In this document: one piece after another, positions 1 through 9,749 of the stretch
Layout of the letters: each line of letters begins with the position of its first letter
Numbering within the stretch: position 1 is the first letter of the stretch
Origin: Qipengyuania soli
GTDB taxonomy: Bacteria > Pseudomonadota > Alphaproteobacteria > Sphingomonadales > Sphingomonadaceae
Length of the DNA: 64,000 nucleotides
NCBI RefSeq assembly: GCF_015529805.1
Contig: NZ_CP064654.1
Coordinates: 2,046,001-2,110,000, forward strand
Direction of reading: 5' to 3'
The notes under the pieces: generated by a model
Seen by the model: the letters and a program-made list of their open reading frames with translations, nothing else
Database searches by the model: none
What the model was told of the DNA's origin: nothing
Made by a program: the position numbers and the translations under genes

Positions 1-125
1 TCCACGCGCGGAACCTGCTCGACGACAGCTACGTGCTGCTCAACGTCGGCAATGGCTCTCGCCTGCAGATCCCGCGTGATGCAGATCGCTACTTCGGTGT
101 GACCGCCCGCGTCCGCTTCGACTAG
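1..125 (+). CDS. TonB-dependent receptor, C-terminal end only (truncated by window start)
   Basis: The open frame entering from the left edge reads HARNLLDDSYVLLNVGNGSR and ends RYFGVTARVRFD then TAG at 123-125. The phrase ARNLLDDSY and a terminal aromatic-rich beta-strand ending in Phe-Asp are typical of the last strands of a TonB-dependent outer-membrane receptor barrel. Only about 40 residues are in the window, so the substrate cannot be guessed. A strong hairpin terminator follows within 30 bases, and the next gene begins a separate unit. Confidence 0.7.
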   Translation, partial: HARNLLDDSYVLLNVGNGSRLQIPRDADRYFGVTARVRFD

Positions 126-150
126 GGTGAAGCGAGGAAATGCGTCAATC

Positions 151-187
151 AAGGGGCCTTCGGCGCGAGCCGGAGGCCCTTTGCTTT
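151..187 (+). terminator. Rho-independent terminator after the TonB-dependent receptor
   Basis: A long GC-rich stem, GGGGCCTTCGGC pairing with GCCGGAGGCCCT (G-T pair allowed) around a GCGA loop, is followed by a T-rich stretch (TTTGCTTTG). It lies 26 bases after the receptor stop codon. Confidence 0.75.
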
Positions 188-294
188 GAAGTCGAAACAG
201 GATCGCAGGTGCTTGTCCTGTGTCTTACGGTGTCATAAGCATTCGACACGAAGAGTGTCCGAGTACAGGACTCCAAGGGAGGAGAAGAAGGAAC

Positions 295-1533
295 ATGACA
301 TCCGGTCAGGGCACTGCCGCGCCTGGGAGCAGAAATCTTCGCCTCCTTCTCGTCGGCCTCATCTTCTTCGCAACCGCGCTCAACTATGTCGACCGGCAGG
401 TTCTTGCCCTGCTCAAGCCGACGCTCGAGGCAGAGTTCGGCTGGACCGACCAGGAATTCGCGCACCTCGGTTCGTCCTTCCAGCTCGCGGCTGCGGCAGC
501 GCTCTTGGGCGTGGGGTGGTTCGTCGATCGCTTCGGGGTGAAATTCGCCTACGGCCTCGCGGTTGCGATCTGGAGCATCGCCGGCATGGCGCACGCCCTC
601 GCCATGACCGTCCAGCAATTCGTGGCGGCCCGCGTGGTCCTCGCCGCAGCGGAATCGGTGAACACGCCGGCTGCCATGAAGGCGGCCGCCGTCTACATGC
701 CCCTGCGCGAACGATCGATCGCCATCGGCACGATCAATACGGCGCCCAATATCGGCGCCATCGTGACCCCTCTCCTGATCCCGCCCTTTGCCGTCGCTTT
801 TGGATGGAAGGCCGCATTCATCGTCACCGGCGCACTCGGTTTCCTGTGGCTCGCGCTGTGGACCCCGGCCACGCGAAAAGTGCAACCCGTGACCAAGCTG
901 CCCGAACGCGCACCCGTTGCTTGGGGCGAATTGCTCAGCGACCGTCGCACCTGGGCAGTGGCGGGGGCCAAGGCCCTGACCGACTGTGTCTGGTGGTTCG
1001 TCCTGTTCTGGATGCCTGATTTCTTCAATCGGGTGTTCGGCATGGGCCAGGCAGATCTAGGCTGGCCCGTGGCGATCATCTTCACGCTCGCCGCAATCGG
1101 CGCGATCAGTTCAGGCGCGCTTTATCCGATCCTGTTGAGCCGTGGATATTCGGTGAACCGCGCGCGCAAGCTGTCGATGTTCATCTTCGCGATCTCGGTA
1201 TTGCTGATGCCTATCGCGCTGGCGACCGGGAGCCCGTGGCTGGCCGCGATCTTCATCGGACTGGGCCTGTTCGCTCACCAGGGCTTCTCGACCAACATCT
1301 TCGGCATGACGACCGACATCGTCCCGGCCGTCCGCGTCGCAAGCGTGATCGCGGTGGGGGCGATTGCGGGCAATATCTCGGGCACGGCGATGATCGAGTT
1401 TGCCGGTTGGTCGCTGACCAATGGCCATGGCTACGCGCCGATGTTCGTCTTCTGCGGCGGGGCTTATCTCGCGGCGCTGGGCCTGATCCACCTCATCCTG
1501 CCAAAACTGGAACTCGCCGAACAGGAGGACTGA
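295..1533 (+). CDS. MFS transporter, anion:cation symporter (ExuT/GudP-like) type
   Basis: A 412-residue polytopic membrane protein. Near the N-terminus it carries the phrase NYVDRQVLALLKPTLEAEFGW, common in the hexuronate/organic-anion (ACS) branch of the major facilitator superfamily, followed by the loop 2-3 signature GWFVDRFGVKFAYG. It probably imports an organic acid by proton symport. I chose the ATG at 295 because AAGGGAGGAGAAGAAGG lies just upstream; the longer open frame from 220 has no ribosome site. It is a single-gene unit between two hairpin terminators, next to a divergent catabolic cluster, so the solute may be a substrate of those enzymes (inference). Confidence 0.85.
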   Translation: MTSGQGTAAPGSRNLRLLLVGLIFFATALNYVDRQVLALLKPTLEAEFGWTDQEFAHLGSSFQLAAAAALLGVGWFVDRFGVKFAYGLAVAIWSIAGMAHALAMTVQQFVAARVVLAAAESVNTPAAMKAAAVYMPLRERSIAIGTINTAPNIGAIVTPLLIPPFAVAFGWKAAFIVTGALGFLWLALWTPATRKVQPVTKLPERAPVAWGELLSDRRTWAVAGAKALTDCVWWFVLFWMPDFFNRVFGMGQADLGWPVAIIFTLAAIGAISSGALYPILLSRGYSVNRARKLSMFIFAISVLLMPIALATGSPWLAAIFIGLGLFAHQGFSTNIFGMTTDIVPAVRVASVIAVGAIAGNISGTAMIEFAGWSLTNGHGYAPMFVFCGGAYLAALGLIHLILPKLELAEQED

Positions 1534-1565
1534 GCGCCACCGGCACCATGGATGACAGGTACAAA

Positions 1566-1602
1566 AGAGCCGCCGCGGATACTCTCCACGGCGGCTCGCT
1601 TG
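1566..1602. terminator. Bidirectional terminator between the MFS and aldehyde dehydrogenase genes
   Basis: The arms GAGCCGCCG and CGGCGGCTC flank an 11-12 base loop. A-rich sequence (ACAAAAG) precedes and CGCTTGTTTCC follows, so it can act for both of the two convergent genes. Confidence 0.7.
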
Positions 1603-1615
1603 TTTCCTGCCTCAA

Positions 1616-3037
1616 TCAGACTTCGGCGTTGCGCTTCACCGTGATGACCTGCGCGTAGGTAAATTCCTTCAAGCCCTCGATCCCGTATTCGGAACCGAAG
1701 CCCGACTGCTTGTGGCCTCCGAAGGGCGCGAGCGGGTTGATGTGGAGGAACTCGTTGATCCACACCGTGCCGGTTTCGAGCTGTTCGGCGATCTCGACGC
1801 CCTTGTCGACATCCTTGGTCCAGACAGCGCCGGCAAGGCCGTAATCCGAGTTGTTGGCGCGCTCGATGACCTCGTCGACGGTCGAGAACTTCATCAGCGG
1901 CATGACCGGACCGAATTGTTCCTCGGCCACGATGCGCGCATCCTCGGGCGGGTTGTCGAGGATCGTGATCGGCACATAGTAGCCGGTGCCCGAAGGGTCC
2001 TTGTCCCCTCCGGTGAGGAACTTGTAGCCGTTGTCCTTGGCATCCTGGATCAGTTCCAGCACGCGCTCGTACTGCTTCCTGTTCTGGATCGGACCGACGC
2101 CCGTGCCCTGCTGGGACCCGTCGCCAACGGTCACGCCCTTGGCATATTCGGCGATGGCCTGGCTGAGATCATCGTAGATGTCCTCGTGGATGTAGATGCG
2201 CTTGGCCGCGACGCAGATCTGGCCGGCATTCGAGAAGCTCGACCAGAACAGCTGTTCGGCAACCTTGGACACGTCTGCATCCGGCAGGACGATCGAGGCG
2301 TCGTTGCCGCCCAGTTCCAGGGTTATGCGCTTGAGGTCCTTGGAGGCACCTTCCATGATCTTCTTGCCGGTCGCGGTCGAGCCGGTGAAGGTCACCTTGT
2401 CGATATCCGGATGCTCGGTGATCATCGGCCCGAGGCTGTCCTCGCCGGTAATGATGTTTACCGTGCCTGCAGGCACGACATCCTTGATCAGTTCGGCGAT
2501 GCGCAGCGTGGTCAGCGGGGTGAACGGCGATGGCTTGAGCACGATGGTGCAGCCCGAAATGAGGGCCGGAACGATCTTCTGGATCGCCATCATGACCGGG
2601 AAGTTCCACGGCACGATGCCGCCGACCACACCCACCGGCACGCGGCGGGTGCGGCTGAGGCGCTCGTCATCGTCCTGGTTGACCACATCGTCGAGCGTCA
2701 GCTGCGACTGCGCGGCGGCAAGTCCGGCGGCGCCGTAGATTTCCATCTGCGCCTGTGCGTGCGGCTTGCCCTGTTCGCTGGTCAGCAGGCGATAGAGTTC
2801 TTCGGCATTGCCCTGGATGGCGGCGGCGATGCCCTGGACGACCTTCTGGCGCTCTTCCGCGCTGGTCTTGCGCCACGTCTTGAAGGCACGACGCGCAGCG
2901 GCGACGGCGCGGTCGAGCTCGTCCTTGCCGCATGAAGGCACGCGCGCGATGACTTCCTCATTCGCCGGATTGACCACCTCCATCCAGCGGCCGTTGTCGA
3001 CCATCTCGCCATCGATCAGGTTCTTGTAGTCGGTCAT
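1616..3037 (-). CDS. NAD(P)-dependent aldehyde dehydrogenase
   Basis: A 473-residue aldehyde dehydrogenase that oxidises an aldehyde to its acid. Visible family features are the cofactor-loop PWNFPVMMAIQKIVPAL, the glycine motif FTGSTATGKKIM, the general-base Glu in LELGGND and the catalytic Cys in NAGQICVAAKR (about residue 285). The ATG at 3037 is preferred because AAGGAGAGAG lies just before it; the longer frame to 3079 lacks one. It is divergent from the acyl-CoA dehydrogenase gene at 3163, so a shared control region is likely. The natural aldehyde is unknown; a role in the same catabolic pathway as its neighbours is inference. Confidence 0.9.
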   Translation of the reverse strand: MTDYKNLIDGEMVDNGRWMEVVNPANEEVIARVPSCGKDELDRAVAAARRAFKTWRKTSAEERQKVVQGIAAAIQGNAEELYRLLTSEQGKPHAQAQMEIYGAAGLAAAQSQLTLDDVVNQDDDERLSRTRRVPVGVVGGIVPWNFPVMMAIQKIVPALISGCTIVLKPSPFTPLTTLRIAELIKDVVPAGTVNIITGEDSLGPMITEHPDIDKVTFTGSTATGKKIMEGASKDLKRITLELGGNDASIVLPDADVSKVAEQLFWSSFSNAGQICVAAKRIYIHEDIYDDLSQAIAEYAKGVTVGDGSQQGTGVGPIQNRKQYERVLELIQDAKDNGYKFLTGGDKDPSGTGYYVPITILDNPPEDARIVAEEQFGPVMPLMKFSTVDEVIERANNSDYGLAGAVWTKDVDKGVEIAEQLETGTVWINEFLHINPLAPFGGHKQSGFGSEYGIEGLKEFTYAQVITVKRNAEV

Positions 3038-3162
3038 CGTCTCTCTCCTTGCGAACGGGGGAATCGTCTCTCTTTCCACAGACTGTGCGGATTCGTTGCT
3101 GGTTGCAACGGGTCTTGCGATGTGACGGCAAATTGGTGAGAGAGAGCGAGAGAGGAGAGAGC

Positions 3163-4299
3163 GTGCAGACCTTCGTCACCGAAGCGATCGAATGGCCCGA
3201 AAGCGCGCCTGCATTGCGACGCAAGGTCCGCGATCTCGTCGATGCACATGGCGAAAAGGACCCCGTCCGGCGCGCCAATTGCTGGACCAAGGCGGATCCC
3301 GAATTCAGCCGCAAGCTGGGCGAAGCGGGCCTGCTCGGCATGACATGGCCGAAAGAATACGGCGGCCACGAGATGAGCCAGCTCGAACGCTACGTGGTGA
3401 TCGAGGAACTGCTTGCAGCGGGCGCCCCCGTGGGTGCCCACTGGATCGCCGACCGGCAGAGCGGGCCATTGTTGCTGCGCCTCGGCAACGAGGAGTTGAA
3501 GCGTCGCTGGGTGCCTGGCATGGCCCGCGGCGAGATTTTCGCCTGCATCGGCCTCAGCGAACCCAATTCCGGGTCCGACCTCGCCTCGGTCCGCACTTCC
3601 GCCCGGCGCGACGGCGATGAATGGGTCATCAACGGCCAGAAGGTCTGGACCACCGGCGCGCATGTCGCGCACATGATGATCGCATTGGTCAGGTCTGAAG
3701 CCGGGTCGGAGCGGCAGGCTGGCCTGTCCCAATTCGTCATCCCGATGGATGCGCCCGGCGTCACCGTCAAGCCGATCATCGACCTCACCGGCGCACACGA
3801 GTTCAACGAGGTGTTCTTCGAGGATGTCCGCCTGCCCGCTTCGGCACTCTTGGGCGAGGAAGGCAATGGGTGGAAGCAGGCGACTGCCGAACTGTCGCTC
3901 GAGCGCTCGGGACCCGAGCGTTACCTCTCCTCGATGGTGCTGTTCCTGGAACTGGTCCGGTACGCGGGAAAACATCCGGACCCTGCCGTGACGCAGCTGG
4001 TCGGCCGCCTTGCAGCCGAAGCTTGGACGTTGCGGCTCATGAGTGCCTCCGTCGCAGCCAAGCTGGCGCGCCGCGAAGATCCGGCGCTGGAGGCGACCAT
4101 CGTCAAGGACCTCGGCAACAGTTACGAGCACGCCATTCCCGAGCTCGTGCAGGCCTGTGTCGAGATGGACATGGCGAGCAAAGATGCTCTCGCGGCCGTC
4201 ACCGGATACCTGCTGCAGGTCTCGCCCAGCTTCTCGCTGCGCGGCGGGACACGCGAAATCCTCAAGGGCATCATTGCAAGGGGGCTGGGCCTGAGATGA
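3163..4299 (+). CDS. Acyl-CoA dehydrogenase, full-length subunit of a probable heteromeric pair
   Basis: A 378-residue FAD enzyme that introduces an alpha-beta double bond in an acyl-CoA. The N-terminal helical domain is followed by the middle-domain signature CIGLSEPNSGSDLASVRTSA and INGQKVWTTGAHVA, and the C-terminus ends with GGTREILKGIIARGLGLR, the usual FAD-contact motif. I chose the GTG at 3163, preceded by GAGAGGAGAGA; the open frame continues upstream to 3049 without recognisable acyl-CoA dehydrogenase sequence. The stop overlaps the next gene's start (ATGA), so the two are translationally coupled. Paired long and short subunits resemble alpha2beta2 dehydrogenases known from steroid side-chain degradation; that function is only inferred. 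Confidence 0.88.
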   Translation: MQTFVTEAIEWPESAPALRRKVRDLVDAHGEKDPVRRANCWTKADPEFSRKLGEAGLLGMTWPKEYGGHEMSQLERYVVIEELLAAGAPVGAHWIADRQSGPLLLRLGNEELKRRWVPGMARGEIFACIGLSEPNSGSDLASVRTSARRDGDEWVINGQKVWTTGAHVAHMMIALVRSEAGSERQAGLSQFVIPMDAPGVTVKPIIDLTGAHEFNEVFFEDVRLPASALLGEEGNGWKQATAELSLERSGPERYLSSMVLFLELVRYAGKHPDPAVTQLVGRLAAEAWTLRLMSASVAAKLARREDPALEATIVKDLGNSYEHAIPELVQACVEMDMASKDALAAVTGYLLQVSPSFSLRGGTREILKGIIARGLGLR

Positions 4300-5036
4300 C
4301 CGACACCCGCCGCATGCTGGCCGAGATGGCCGATCCGCTGTTCGCCGAACTGGGCGCAAGCGCGACGTTTGAACGCGATTGGTCGCGCGTCGAGGAACTG
4401 GGCTTGCCGCAGCTTCTATTGCCCGAGGCCGAGGGAGGCTTCGGCGGTAACTGGGAGGACGCCTTGGTCGTCTTCCGCCTCGCCGGTTTCCACGCCCTTT
4501 CCCTTCCCCTTCCCGAGGCAATCATCGCGACGCGGGCAGACGCGGGCAGCGAAGAGCATTTCCTGATCGGGGCATTCATGCGTACCGCACAGATCGCAGG
4601 CGCGCTCGACGCGGCATTGGGATTGTCGGTCAGCTATGTGAATGAGCGCCAGCAGTTCGGCAGGCAGCTGGGCAAGTTTCAGGCAGTGCAGCAGAGCCTG
4701 GCAAGTTTTGCCTGCGAAGCGGCAGCAGCGAATTGCGCCGCGGTAGGTGCGGCGCAGGCGCTCGACCGGGGTGACGCCCGTTTCGAAGTTGCGGCCGCGA
4801 AACTGCGCGCAAATCGTGCTGTTGGCATCGGGGCGACTGTCGCGCACCAGGTGCATGGCGCAATCGGCTTCACGCACGAATACCCGCTGCACCACCTGAC
4901 CCGCTCGCTGTGGAAATGGCGCAGCGACTTCGGGAATGATTCCCACTGGTCAGCCGTGTTGGGAGAGGCCGTCATCGCTCAAGGGGCCGATGCATTCTGG
5001 CCTGCACTCGTCGAACGCACCGATCGGGCGGCCTGA
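4296..5036 (+). CDS. Acyl-CoA dehydrogenase-like short subunit lacking the middle beta domain
   Basis: Only 246 residues, against about 370-420 for the family. It keeps the N-terminal helical part (LPQLLLPEAEGGFGG) and the C-terminal helical domain with the FAD-pyrophosphate motif NERQQFGRQLGKFQAVQQSL and HGAIGFTHEYPLHHLTR. The central beta domain that closes over the flavin is missing; about 15 residues separate the two halves. The start overlaps the stop of the previous gene by four bases. The best reading is a partner subunit forming a shared active site with the upstream protein. A decayed enzyme is possible, but the frame is intact and coupled, which argues for function. Confidence 0.8.
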   Translation: MTDTRRMLAEMADPLFAELGASATFERDWSRVEELGLPQLLLPEAEGGFGGNWEDALVVFRLAGFHALSLPLPEAIIATRADAGSEEHFLIGAFMRTAQIAGALDAALGLSVSYVNERQQFGRQLGKFQAVQQSLASFACEAAAANCAAVGAAQALDRGDARFEVAAAKLRANRAVGIGATVAHQVHGAIGFTHEYPLHHLTRSLWKWRSDFGNDSHWSAVLGEAVIAQGADAFWPALVERTDRAA

Positions 5037-5132
5037 TCAGCACCGGAGACAAACTCCCGGAAGCAGGGTGAGAAGAACTTCTGTCCTCCCTCGGATTGGG
5101 CTTTGCGGTGATTTCTTCGTAATAGGCGCCAG

Positions 5133-6053
5133 ATGAGCGACATGCCGAACCTGACCCATCTCCAGCGCCTCGAGGCCGAAGCCATCCACATCATGCGCGA
5201 AGTGGTTGCCGAGACCGAGAGGCCGGTCATGCTCTATTCGATCGGCAAGGACAGCGCAGTCATGCTGCACTTGGCTCGCAAGGCCTTCTACCCTTCGCCT
5301 CCGCCCTTCCCACTGCTCCATGTCGACACGACATGGAAGTTCAAGGACATGTATGCCCTGCGCGAAAAAGCCGCGCGCGAGGCTGGGATGGAATTGCTGG
5401 TCTACCAGAACCCGGAAGCCAAGGAGCGCGGGATAAACCCCTTCGACCATGGCCCGCTCCACACCGACATGTGGAAGACCGAAGGACTGAAACAGGCGCT
5501 CGACAAGTACGGCTTCGACGCTGCCTTCGGTGGCGCACGCCGGGACGAGGAGAAGAGCCGGGCCAAGGAGCGCATCTTCTCATTCCGCACCGCCAGCCAC
5601 GGCTGGGATCCCAAGAACCAGCGCCCCGAACTGTGGAACCTCTACAACGCCCGCAAGAAGAAGGGCGAGAGCATCCGCGTCTTCCCGATCTCCAACTGGA
5701 CCGAGCTCGACATCTGGCAATACATCATGGCCGAGAACATCGAGATCGTACCGCTCTACTTCAGCGCCAAGCGGCCCACTTACGAGCACGAGGGCGGCCT
5801 GTTCATGGCCGACGATATCGAACGGTTGGAGACAGTGCTCGGTCGCGTTCCGGAGATAGTCGAGCGCTCGATTCGCTTCCGCACGCTCGGATGCTTCCCG
5901 CTGACAGGGGCGGTCGAGAGCGAGGCGGCGACACTCGGCGAAGTTGTTCAGGAGATGCTCCTGACGACCACCAGCGAGCGCCAGGGCCGCGTCATCGACA
6001 AGGACGCAGGTGATGCTTCGATGGAGAAGAAGAAGCAGGAGGGCTATTTCTGA
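5133..6053 (+). CDS. cysD: Sulfate adenylyltransferase subunit 2 (ATP sulfurylase small subunit)
   Basis: A 306-residue PP-loop ATP pyrophosphatase that makes adenosine 5'-phosphosulfate from ATP and sulfate. The PP-loop is in [20 protein letters not shown], with the family segments [30 protein letters not shown] and [11 protein letters not shown]. Length and termination match CysD. The stop codon overlaps the start of the next gene by one base, so it is translated together with its GTPase partner. This supplies activated sulfate for cysteine synthesis or sulfation. Confidence 0.97.
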   Translation: MSDMPNLTHLQRLEAEAIHIMREVVAETERPVMLYSIGKDSAVMLHLARKAFYPSPPPFPLLHVDTTWKFKDMYALREKAAREAGMELLVYQNPEAKERGINPFDHGPLHTDMWKTEGLKQALDKYGFDAAFGGARRDEEKSRAKERIFSFRTASHGWDPKNQRPELWNLYNARKKKGESIRVFPISNWTELDIWQYIMAENIEIVPLYFSAKRPTYEHEGGLFMADDIERLETVLGRVPEIVERSIRFRTLGCFPLTGAVESEAATLGEVVQEMLLTTTSERQGRVIDKDAGDASMEKKKQEGYF

Positions 6054-7963
6054 TGCCCACCGACACCAGCTATCGCACCGATGCCCTGATCGCCGAGGAC
6101 ATCGACGCCTATCTCGCGCAGCATCAGAACAAGTCGATGCTGCGCTTCATCACCTGCGGCAGTGTCGACGACGGCAAGTCCACCCTGATCGGGCGGCTGC
6201 TCTACGATTCCAAGATGATCTTCGAGGACCAGCTTGCCGCGCTCGAGAGCGACAGCAAGCGCGTCGGCACCCAGGGGCAGGAAATCGATTTCGCGCTGCT
6301 GGTCGACGGCCTCGCGGCTGAACGCGAACAGGGCATCACCATCGACGTCGCCTATCGCTTTTTCGCGACCGAGAAGCGCAAGTTCATCGTCGCCGACTGC
6401 CCGGGGCACGAACAGTACACCCGCAACATGGTGACCGGCGCATCGACCGCCGACCTGGCCGTGATCCTGATCGATGCGCGCAAAGGTGTGCTGACGCAGA
6501 CCCGCCGTCACAGTTTCCTGTGTCACAAGCTCGGCATCAGGAACCTCGTCCTCGCCGTAAACAAGATGGACCTGGTAGGTTACGACCAGGCGCAGTTTGA
6601 CGCGATCGTCGCCGACTACGCCCATTTTGCCGAGAGCATCGGCATCGAGGGTTTCACAGCGATCCCGATCTCGGGTTTCAAGGGCGACAATATCACCCTC
6701 CTGTCGGCGGACACGCCATGGTATTCCGGGCCGACACTGGTCGACCATCTGGAGACAGTCGAAATCAGTGCGGCGGGCGATGCCGACGGGCCGTTTCGCA
6801 TGCCGGTCCAGTGGGTCAATCGCCCAAACCTCGACTTCCGTGGCTTCAGCGGACTGATCGCAGCCGGATCGCTAAAGCCCGGCGACAGCTTGCGCTCGCT
6901 CCCCTCCGGCAAGACGAGCAAGGTGAAGTCGATCGTGACGATGGATGGCGATCTGGACCATGCCATCGCAGGTCAGTCTGTGACCGTGTGCCTCGAAGAC
7001 GAGATCGATTGTTCGCGCGGTGACGTCCTCGCTACTGCCGATGCCCCGCCCGAAGTTGCCGACCAATTCGAAAGCACCATCGTCTGGATGGACGACGAAC
7101 CGATGGTCGTCGGTCGCGCCTACTGGCTCAAGCTCGGTTCGCAAACGGTCAGCGTGACCGTGGCCGAACCGAAATACGAGATCGACGTCAATTCGATGGA
7201 ACATCTTGCGGCCAAGACGCTCCACCTCAACCAGATCGGGGTCGCCGAAATCACGACCGACCGGCGCGTGGTCTTCGAGCCCTATGCGGAGAACCGCGCG
7301 CTCGGCGGTTTCATCTTGGTCGACAAGATCACCAACCACACCGTCGGCGCGGGCATGATCCACTTCAGCCTGCGTCGCAGCCAGAACGTCCACTGGCAGG
7401 CGACGGACATTACCCGCGCGCACCATGCGGCGCTCAAGAACCAGACCCCGCGTGTGCTCTGGTTCACCGGCCTGTCGGGCTCGGGCAAGTCGACCATCGC
7501 CAACCAGGTCGAAAAGAAGCTGGCACTGATGAACCGCCACACCTTCCTGCTCGACGGCGACAACGTCCGGCACGGGCTGAACAAAGACCTGGGCTTTACC
7601 GAAAGCGACCGGATCGAGAATATCCGTCGCATCGGCGAGGTTGCCAAGTTGATGACCGATGCAGGCCTCATCGTGTTGACCGCCTTCATCAGCCCCTTCC
7701 GTGCCGACCGCCAGTTGGTGCGCGACATGATGGACGACGGCGAGTTCATAGAAATTCACGTCGACACGCCGCTGGAGGTTGCAGAGGCTCGCGACGTGAA
7801 GGGCCTCTACAAGAAAGCCCGCGAAGGGAAGCTCAAGAACTTCACCGGCATCGACAGTCCCTACGAAGCGCCGGAGGACCCGGAAATTCGCGTAAACACG
7901 GTCGAGATGACCCCCGAAGAGGCCGCAGACTTCATAATCTCGAAGATCCTGCCACTGAAATAG
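6053..7963 (+). CDS. cysNC: Bifunctional sulfate adenylyltransferase subunit 1 / adenylylsulfate kinase
   Basis: A 636-residue fusion. The N-terminal part is the CysN GTPase that drives ATP sulfurylation: P-loop [29 protein letters not shown] and NKMD motifs, then beta-barrel domains. From about residue 460 comes an APS kinase with its own P-loop [16 protein letters not shown] and [15 protein letters not shown], which phosphorylates adenylylsulfate to PAPS. The fused form is common in alphaproteobacteria. It is coupled to cysD with a one-base overlap. No PAPS reductase gene is in the window. Confidence 0.97.
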   Translation: MPTDTSYRTDALIAEDIDAYLAQHQNKSMLRFITCGSVDDGKSTLIGRLLYDSKMIFEDQLAALESDSKRVGTQGQEIDFALLVDGLAAEREQGITIDVAYRFFATEKRKFIVADCPGHEQYTRNMVTGASTADLAVILIDARKGVLTQTRRHSFLCHKLGIRNLVLAVNKMDLVGYDQAQFDAIVADYAHFAESIGIEGFTAIPISGFKGDNITLLSADTPWYSGPTLVDHLETVEISAAGDADGPFRMPVQWVNRPNLDFRGFSGLIAAGSLKPGDSLRSLPSGKTSKVKSIVTMDGDLDHAIAGQSVTVCLEDEIDCSRGDVLATADAPPEVADQFESTIVWMDDEPMVVGRAYWLKLGSQTVSVTVAEPKYEIDVNSMEHLAAKTLHLNQIGVAEITTDRRVVFEPYAENRALGGFILVDKITNHTVGAGMIHFSLRRSQNVHWQATDITRAHHAALKNQTPRVLWFTGLSGSGKSTIANQVEKKLALMNRHTFLLDGDNVRHGLNKDLGFTESDRIENIRRIGEVAKLMTDAGLIVLTAFISPFRADRQLVRDMMDDGEFIEIHVDTPLEVAEARDVKGLYKKAREGKLKNFTGIDSPYEAPEDPEIRVNTVEMTPEEAADFIISKILPLK

Positions 7964-7978
7964 GCAGGAATGCCGATG

Positions 7979-8401
7979 TCAGCCGGGGCTTTTCGGCCCG
8001 GAACCGCTCTGGATGGCGATCAGGCCCGCACCGAAGAAGGTCAGGGCACCGCCGATGAAGACATTGGGCGACGCCACGCCTTCGGGAGCATAGCCTGCGA
8101 AGCAGCCGGCGCCCTCGGCCCAGTCGAGCCAGTCCTGCCAGGTGTACAATTTGTCCGTTTGGCTGTCGCGATAGGTCTTGCCGAAATGGCGCCAGCTATC
8201 GGGCGAATGCCCCGTGTCGAGCCAGTCGGTGTATTCCGGTTTGATACGGCTGCAATTCCATGTGCCCGGCACATCGAGTGCGCCCGGTGTGTCGGAGGCA
8301 ATCACGCCAGCGGCGGTAGTGCCACTTTCCTGCGCCGATCCCGAAACCGCGCAGAGCATTCCTGCCGCCGCAGCGATAATGATGGGTTTTGTTACGCGCA
8401 T
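7979..8401 (-). CDS. Small exported protein of unknown function
   Basis: A 140-residue protein with a clear signal peptide: MRVTKP, then a hydrophobic core IIIAAAAGMLCAVSGSA and a likely cleavage after GSA. The mature part is rich in Trp and Tyr (a YTWQDWLDWAEGAGC region) and has two cysteines (in NCSRIKPE and GAGCFAG) that could form a disulfide. A hydrophobic stretch FIGGALTFFGAGLIAI near the C-terminus may be a membrane anchor. CGGAGGG precedes the ATG. It is convergent with cysNC, with 15 bases between the stops. I do not recognise the family. Confidence 0.65.
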   Translation of the reverse strand: MRVTKPIIIAAAAGMLCAVSGSAQESGTTAAGVIASDTPGALDVPGTWNCSRIKPEYTDWLDTGHSPDSWRHFGKTYRDSQTDKLYTWQDWLDWAEGAGCFAGYAPEGVASPNVFIGGALTFFGAGLIAIQSGSGPKSPG

Positions 8402-8476
8402 GGAAGCCCTCCGCTCCGCGCAGGATAACCTCTTGGAGGTTAAAGGGCAATGACCGCAGCGGCTACGGTATCTTGA

Positions 8477-9733
8477 TCAGGCTGCGCTTCCCTTGGTCGG
8501 GATGTCCTTGAAGGGAACATCCTTGTCGACCCGGATATCACCGGGAAGGCCGAGGACGCGCTCGCCGATGATGTTGCGCAGAATCTCGTCCGAGCCTCCT
8601 TCGATACGCGTCGCAGGAGAGCGCATAAGCATCGCCTGGAAACGCCCGGTCTGGGGGCTGTCCTCGTCCCAGACGACGCCGGCCTCGCCCTGGAGGTCCA
8701 GTGCGAACATGGCGAGCTCCTGCAGGGTGGAGCCTGCAACAAGCTTGCCGATCGAGTTCTCCGGCCCGGGTGTTTCTCCCTTCGACAGCGCCGAGATCGC
8801 CCGCATGCCGGTATACTTGAGGCCACTTTGCCTGACCGCAAACTGTGCAAGCCTGGAGCGAACGGCAGGATCGGCAACCGCAGGCTTGCCGTCGATTTCG
8901 GCGTCCATGCAGTATTTGAACAGGTCGGGGAATCCCGCCGACATGCCCGATCCGATGGAGAGGCGTTCGTTCATCAAGGTCGTCAGTGAAACCTTCCAGC
9001 CCTCGCCGACCCCGCCGAGCCGCTGCGAATCCGGAATGCGTACATCGGTGAAATAGACTTCGTTGAAACCGGACGCTCCATTTGCCTGCTTGATCGGCAC
9101 GACCTTCACGCCGGGTGAATCCATGCGCAGGAAGAACATGGTCAGTCCCTTGTGCTTGGCCACGTTCGGATCGGTGCGGGTGATGAGGAGGCCCCAGTCC
9201 GAAATATGAGCCCCACTGGTCCAGATCTTCTGGCCATTGATGATCCAGTCGCCGGAGCCATCCTCGGCCCTGGTCGCGCGAGTGCGAAGCCCGGCAAGGT
9301 CGGAACCGCTGGCCGGTTCCGAAAAGAGCTGGCACCAGATCTCCTCACCACTGGCAAGCGGCGGAAGCAGCTTCTCCTTCCACTCCTCGCTGGCCCATGC
9401 CATGACCGTCGGCCCGCACATGCCCTGTCCGATAATGAAGGTTCCAGACAGGGTGCCGTAGACACCCTCTTCCTGACCCCAGATGACCCTCTCGATCGGA
9501 GTACGGGCACCGCCGCCGTATTCCTTTGGCCAGTGGAGGCAGGCCCAGCCCGCATCGGCCTTCTTCTTCTGCCAGGCCTTGGCCGCCGCGACCGGATCGA
9601 TGCTCTTCAGGCCGCTCGAGCCGAAACTGGCCTGCTTGAGTTCGTCCTCGAGGTACTTGGGCGCATTCGCGTCGATCCAGGCGCGCACTTCCTTGCGGAA
9701 CGCGGCTTCCTGCGGGGTGTCGTCGAAATCCAT
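8477..9733 (-). CDS. Acyl-CoA dehydrogenase (first-type subunit)
   Basis: A 418-residue full-length acyl-CoA dehydrogenase. It shows LHWPKEYGGGAR, the middle-domain motif LFSEPASGSDLAGLRTRA, INGQKIWTSGAHISDWGLLI, and the C-terminal FAD motif RIEGGSDEILRNIIGERVLGLPGD. It follows the next acyl-CoA dehydrogenase gene by 16 bases on the same strand, forming the last gene of a three-gene unit (12621 down to 8477). The pairing with a second, divergent dehydrogenase suggests a heteromeric enzyme for a bulky acyl-CoA such as a steroid, terpenoid or branched side chain; the substrate is inferred only. Confidence 0.9.
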   Translation of the reverse strand: MDFDDTPQEAAFRKEVRAWIDANAPKYLEDELKQASFGSSGLKSIDPVAAAKAWQKKKADAGWACLHWPKEYGGGARTPIERVIWGQEEGVYGTLSGTFIIGQGMCGPTVMAWASEEWKEKLLPPLASGEEIWCQLFSEPASGSDLAGLRTRATRAEDGSGDWIINGQKIWTSGAHISDWGLLITRTDPNVAKHKGLTMFFLRMDSPGVKVVPIKQANGASGFNEVYFTDVRIPDSQRLGGVGEGWKVSLTTLMNERLSIGSGMSAGFPDLFKYCMDAEIDGKPAVADPAVRSRLAQFAVRQSGLKYTGMRAISALSKGETPGPENSIGKLVAGSTLQELAMFALDLQGEAGVVWDEDSPQTGRFQAMLMRSPATRIEGGSDEILRNIIGERVLGLPGDIRVDKDVPFKDIPTKGSAA

Positions 9734-9749
9734 TTCCCGGACCTTTCGT

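Noticed and set aside
3034..4521. A 495-codon minus-strand frame opposite the acyl-CoA dehydrogenase genes
   Set aside because: Arg/Pro-rich shadow translation over two conserved coding regions.
5037..5132. A riboswitch or sulfur-responsive leader before cysD
   Set aside because: The 96-base leader contains no fold that I can match to a known riboswitch and is too short to support a call.
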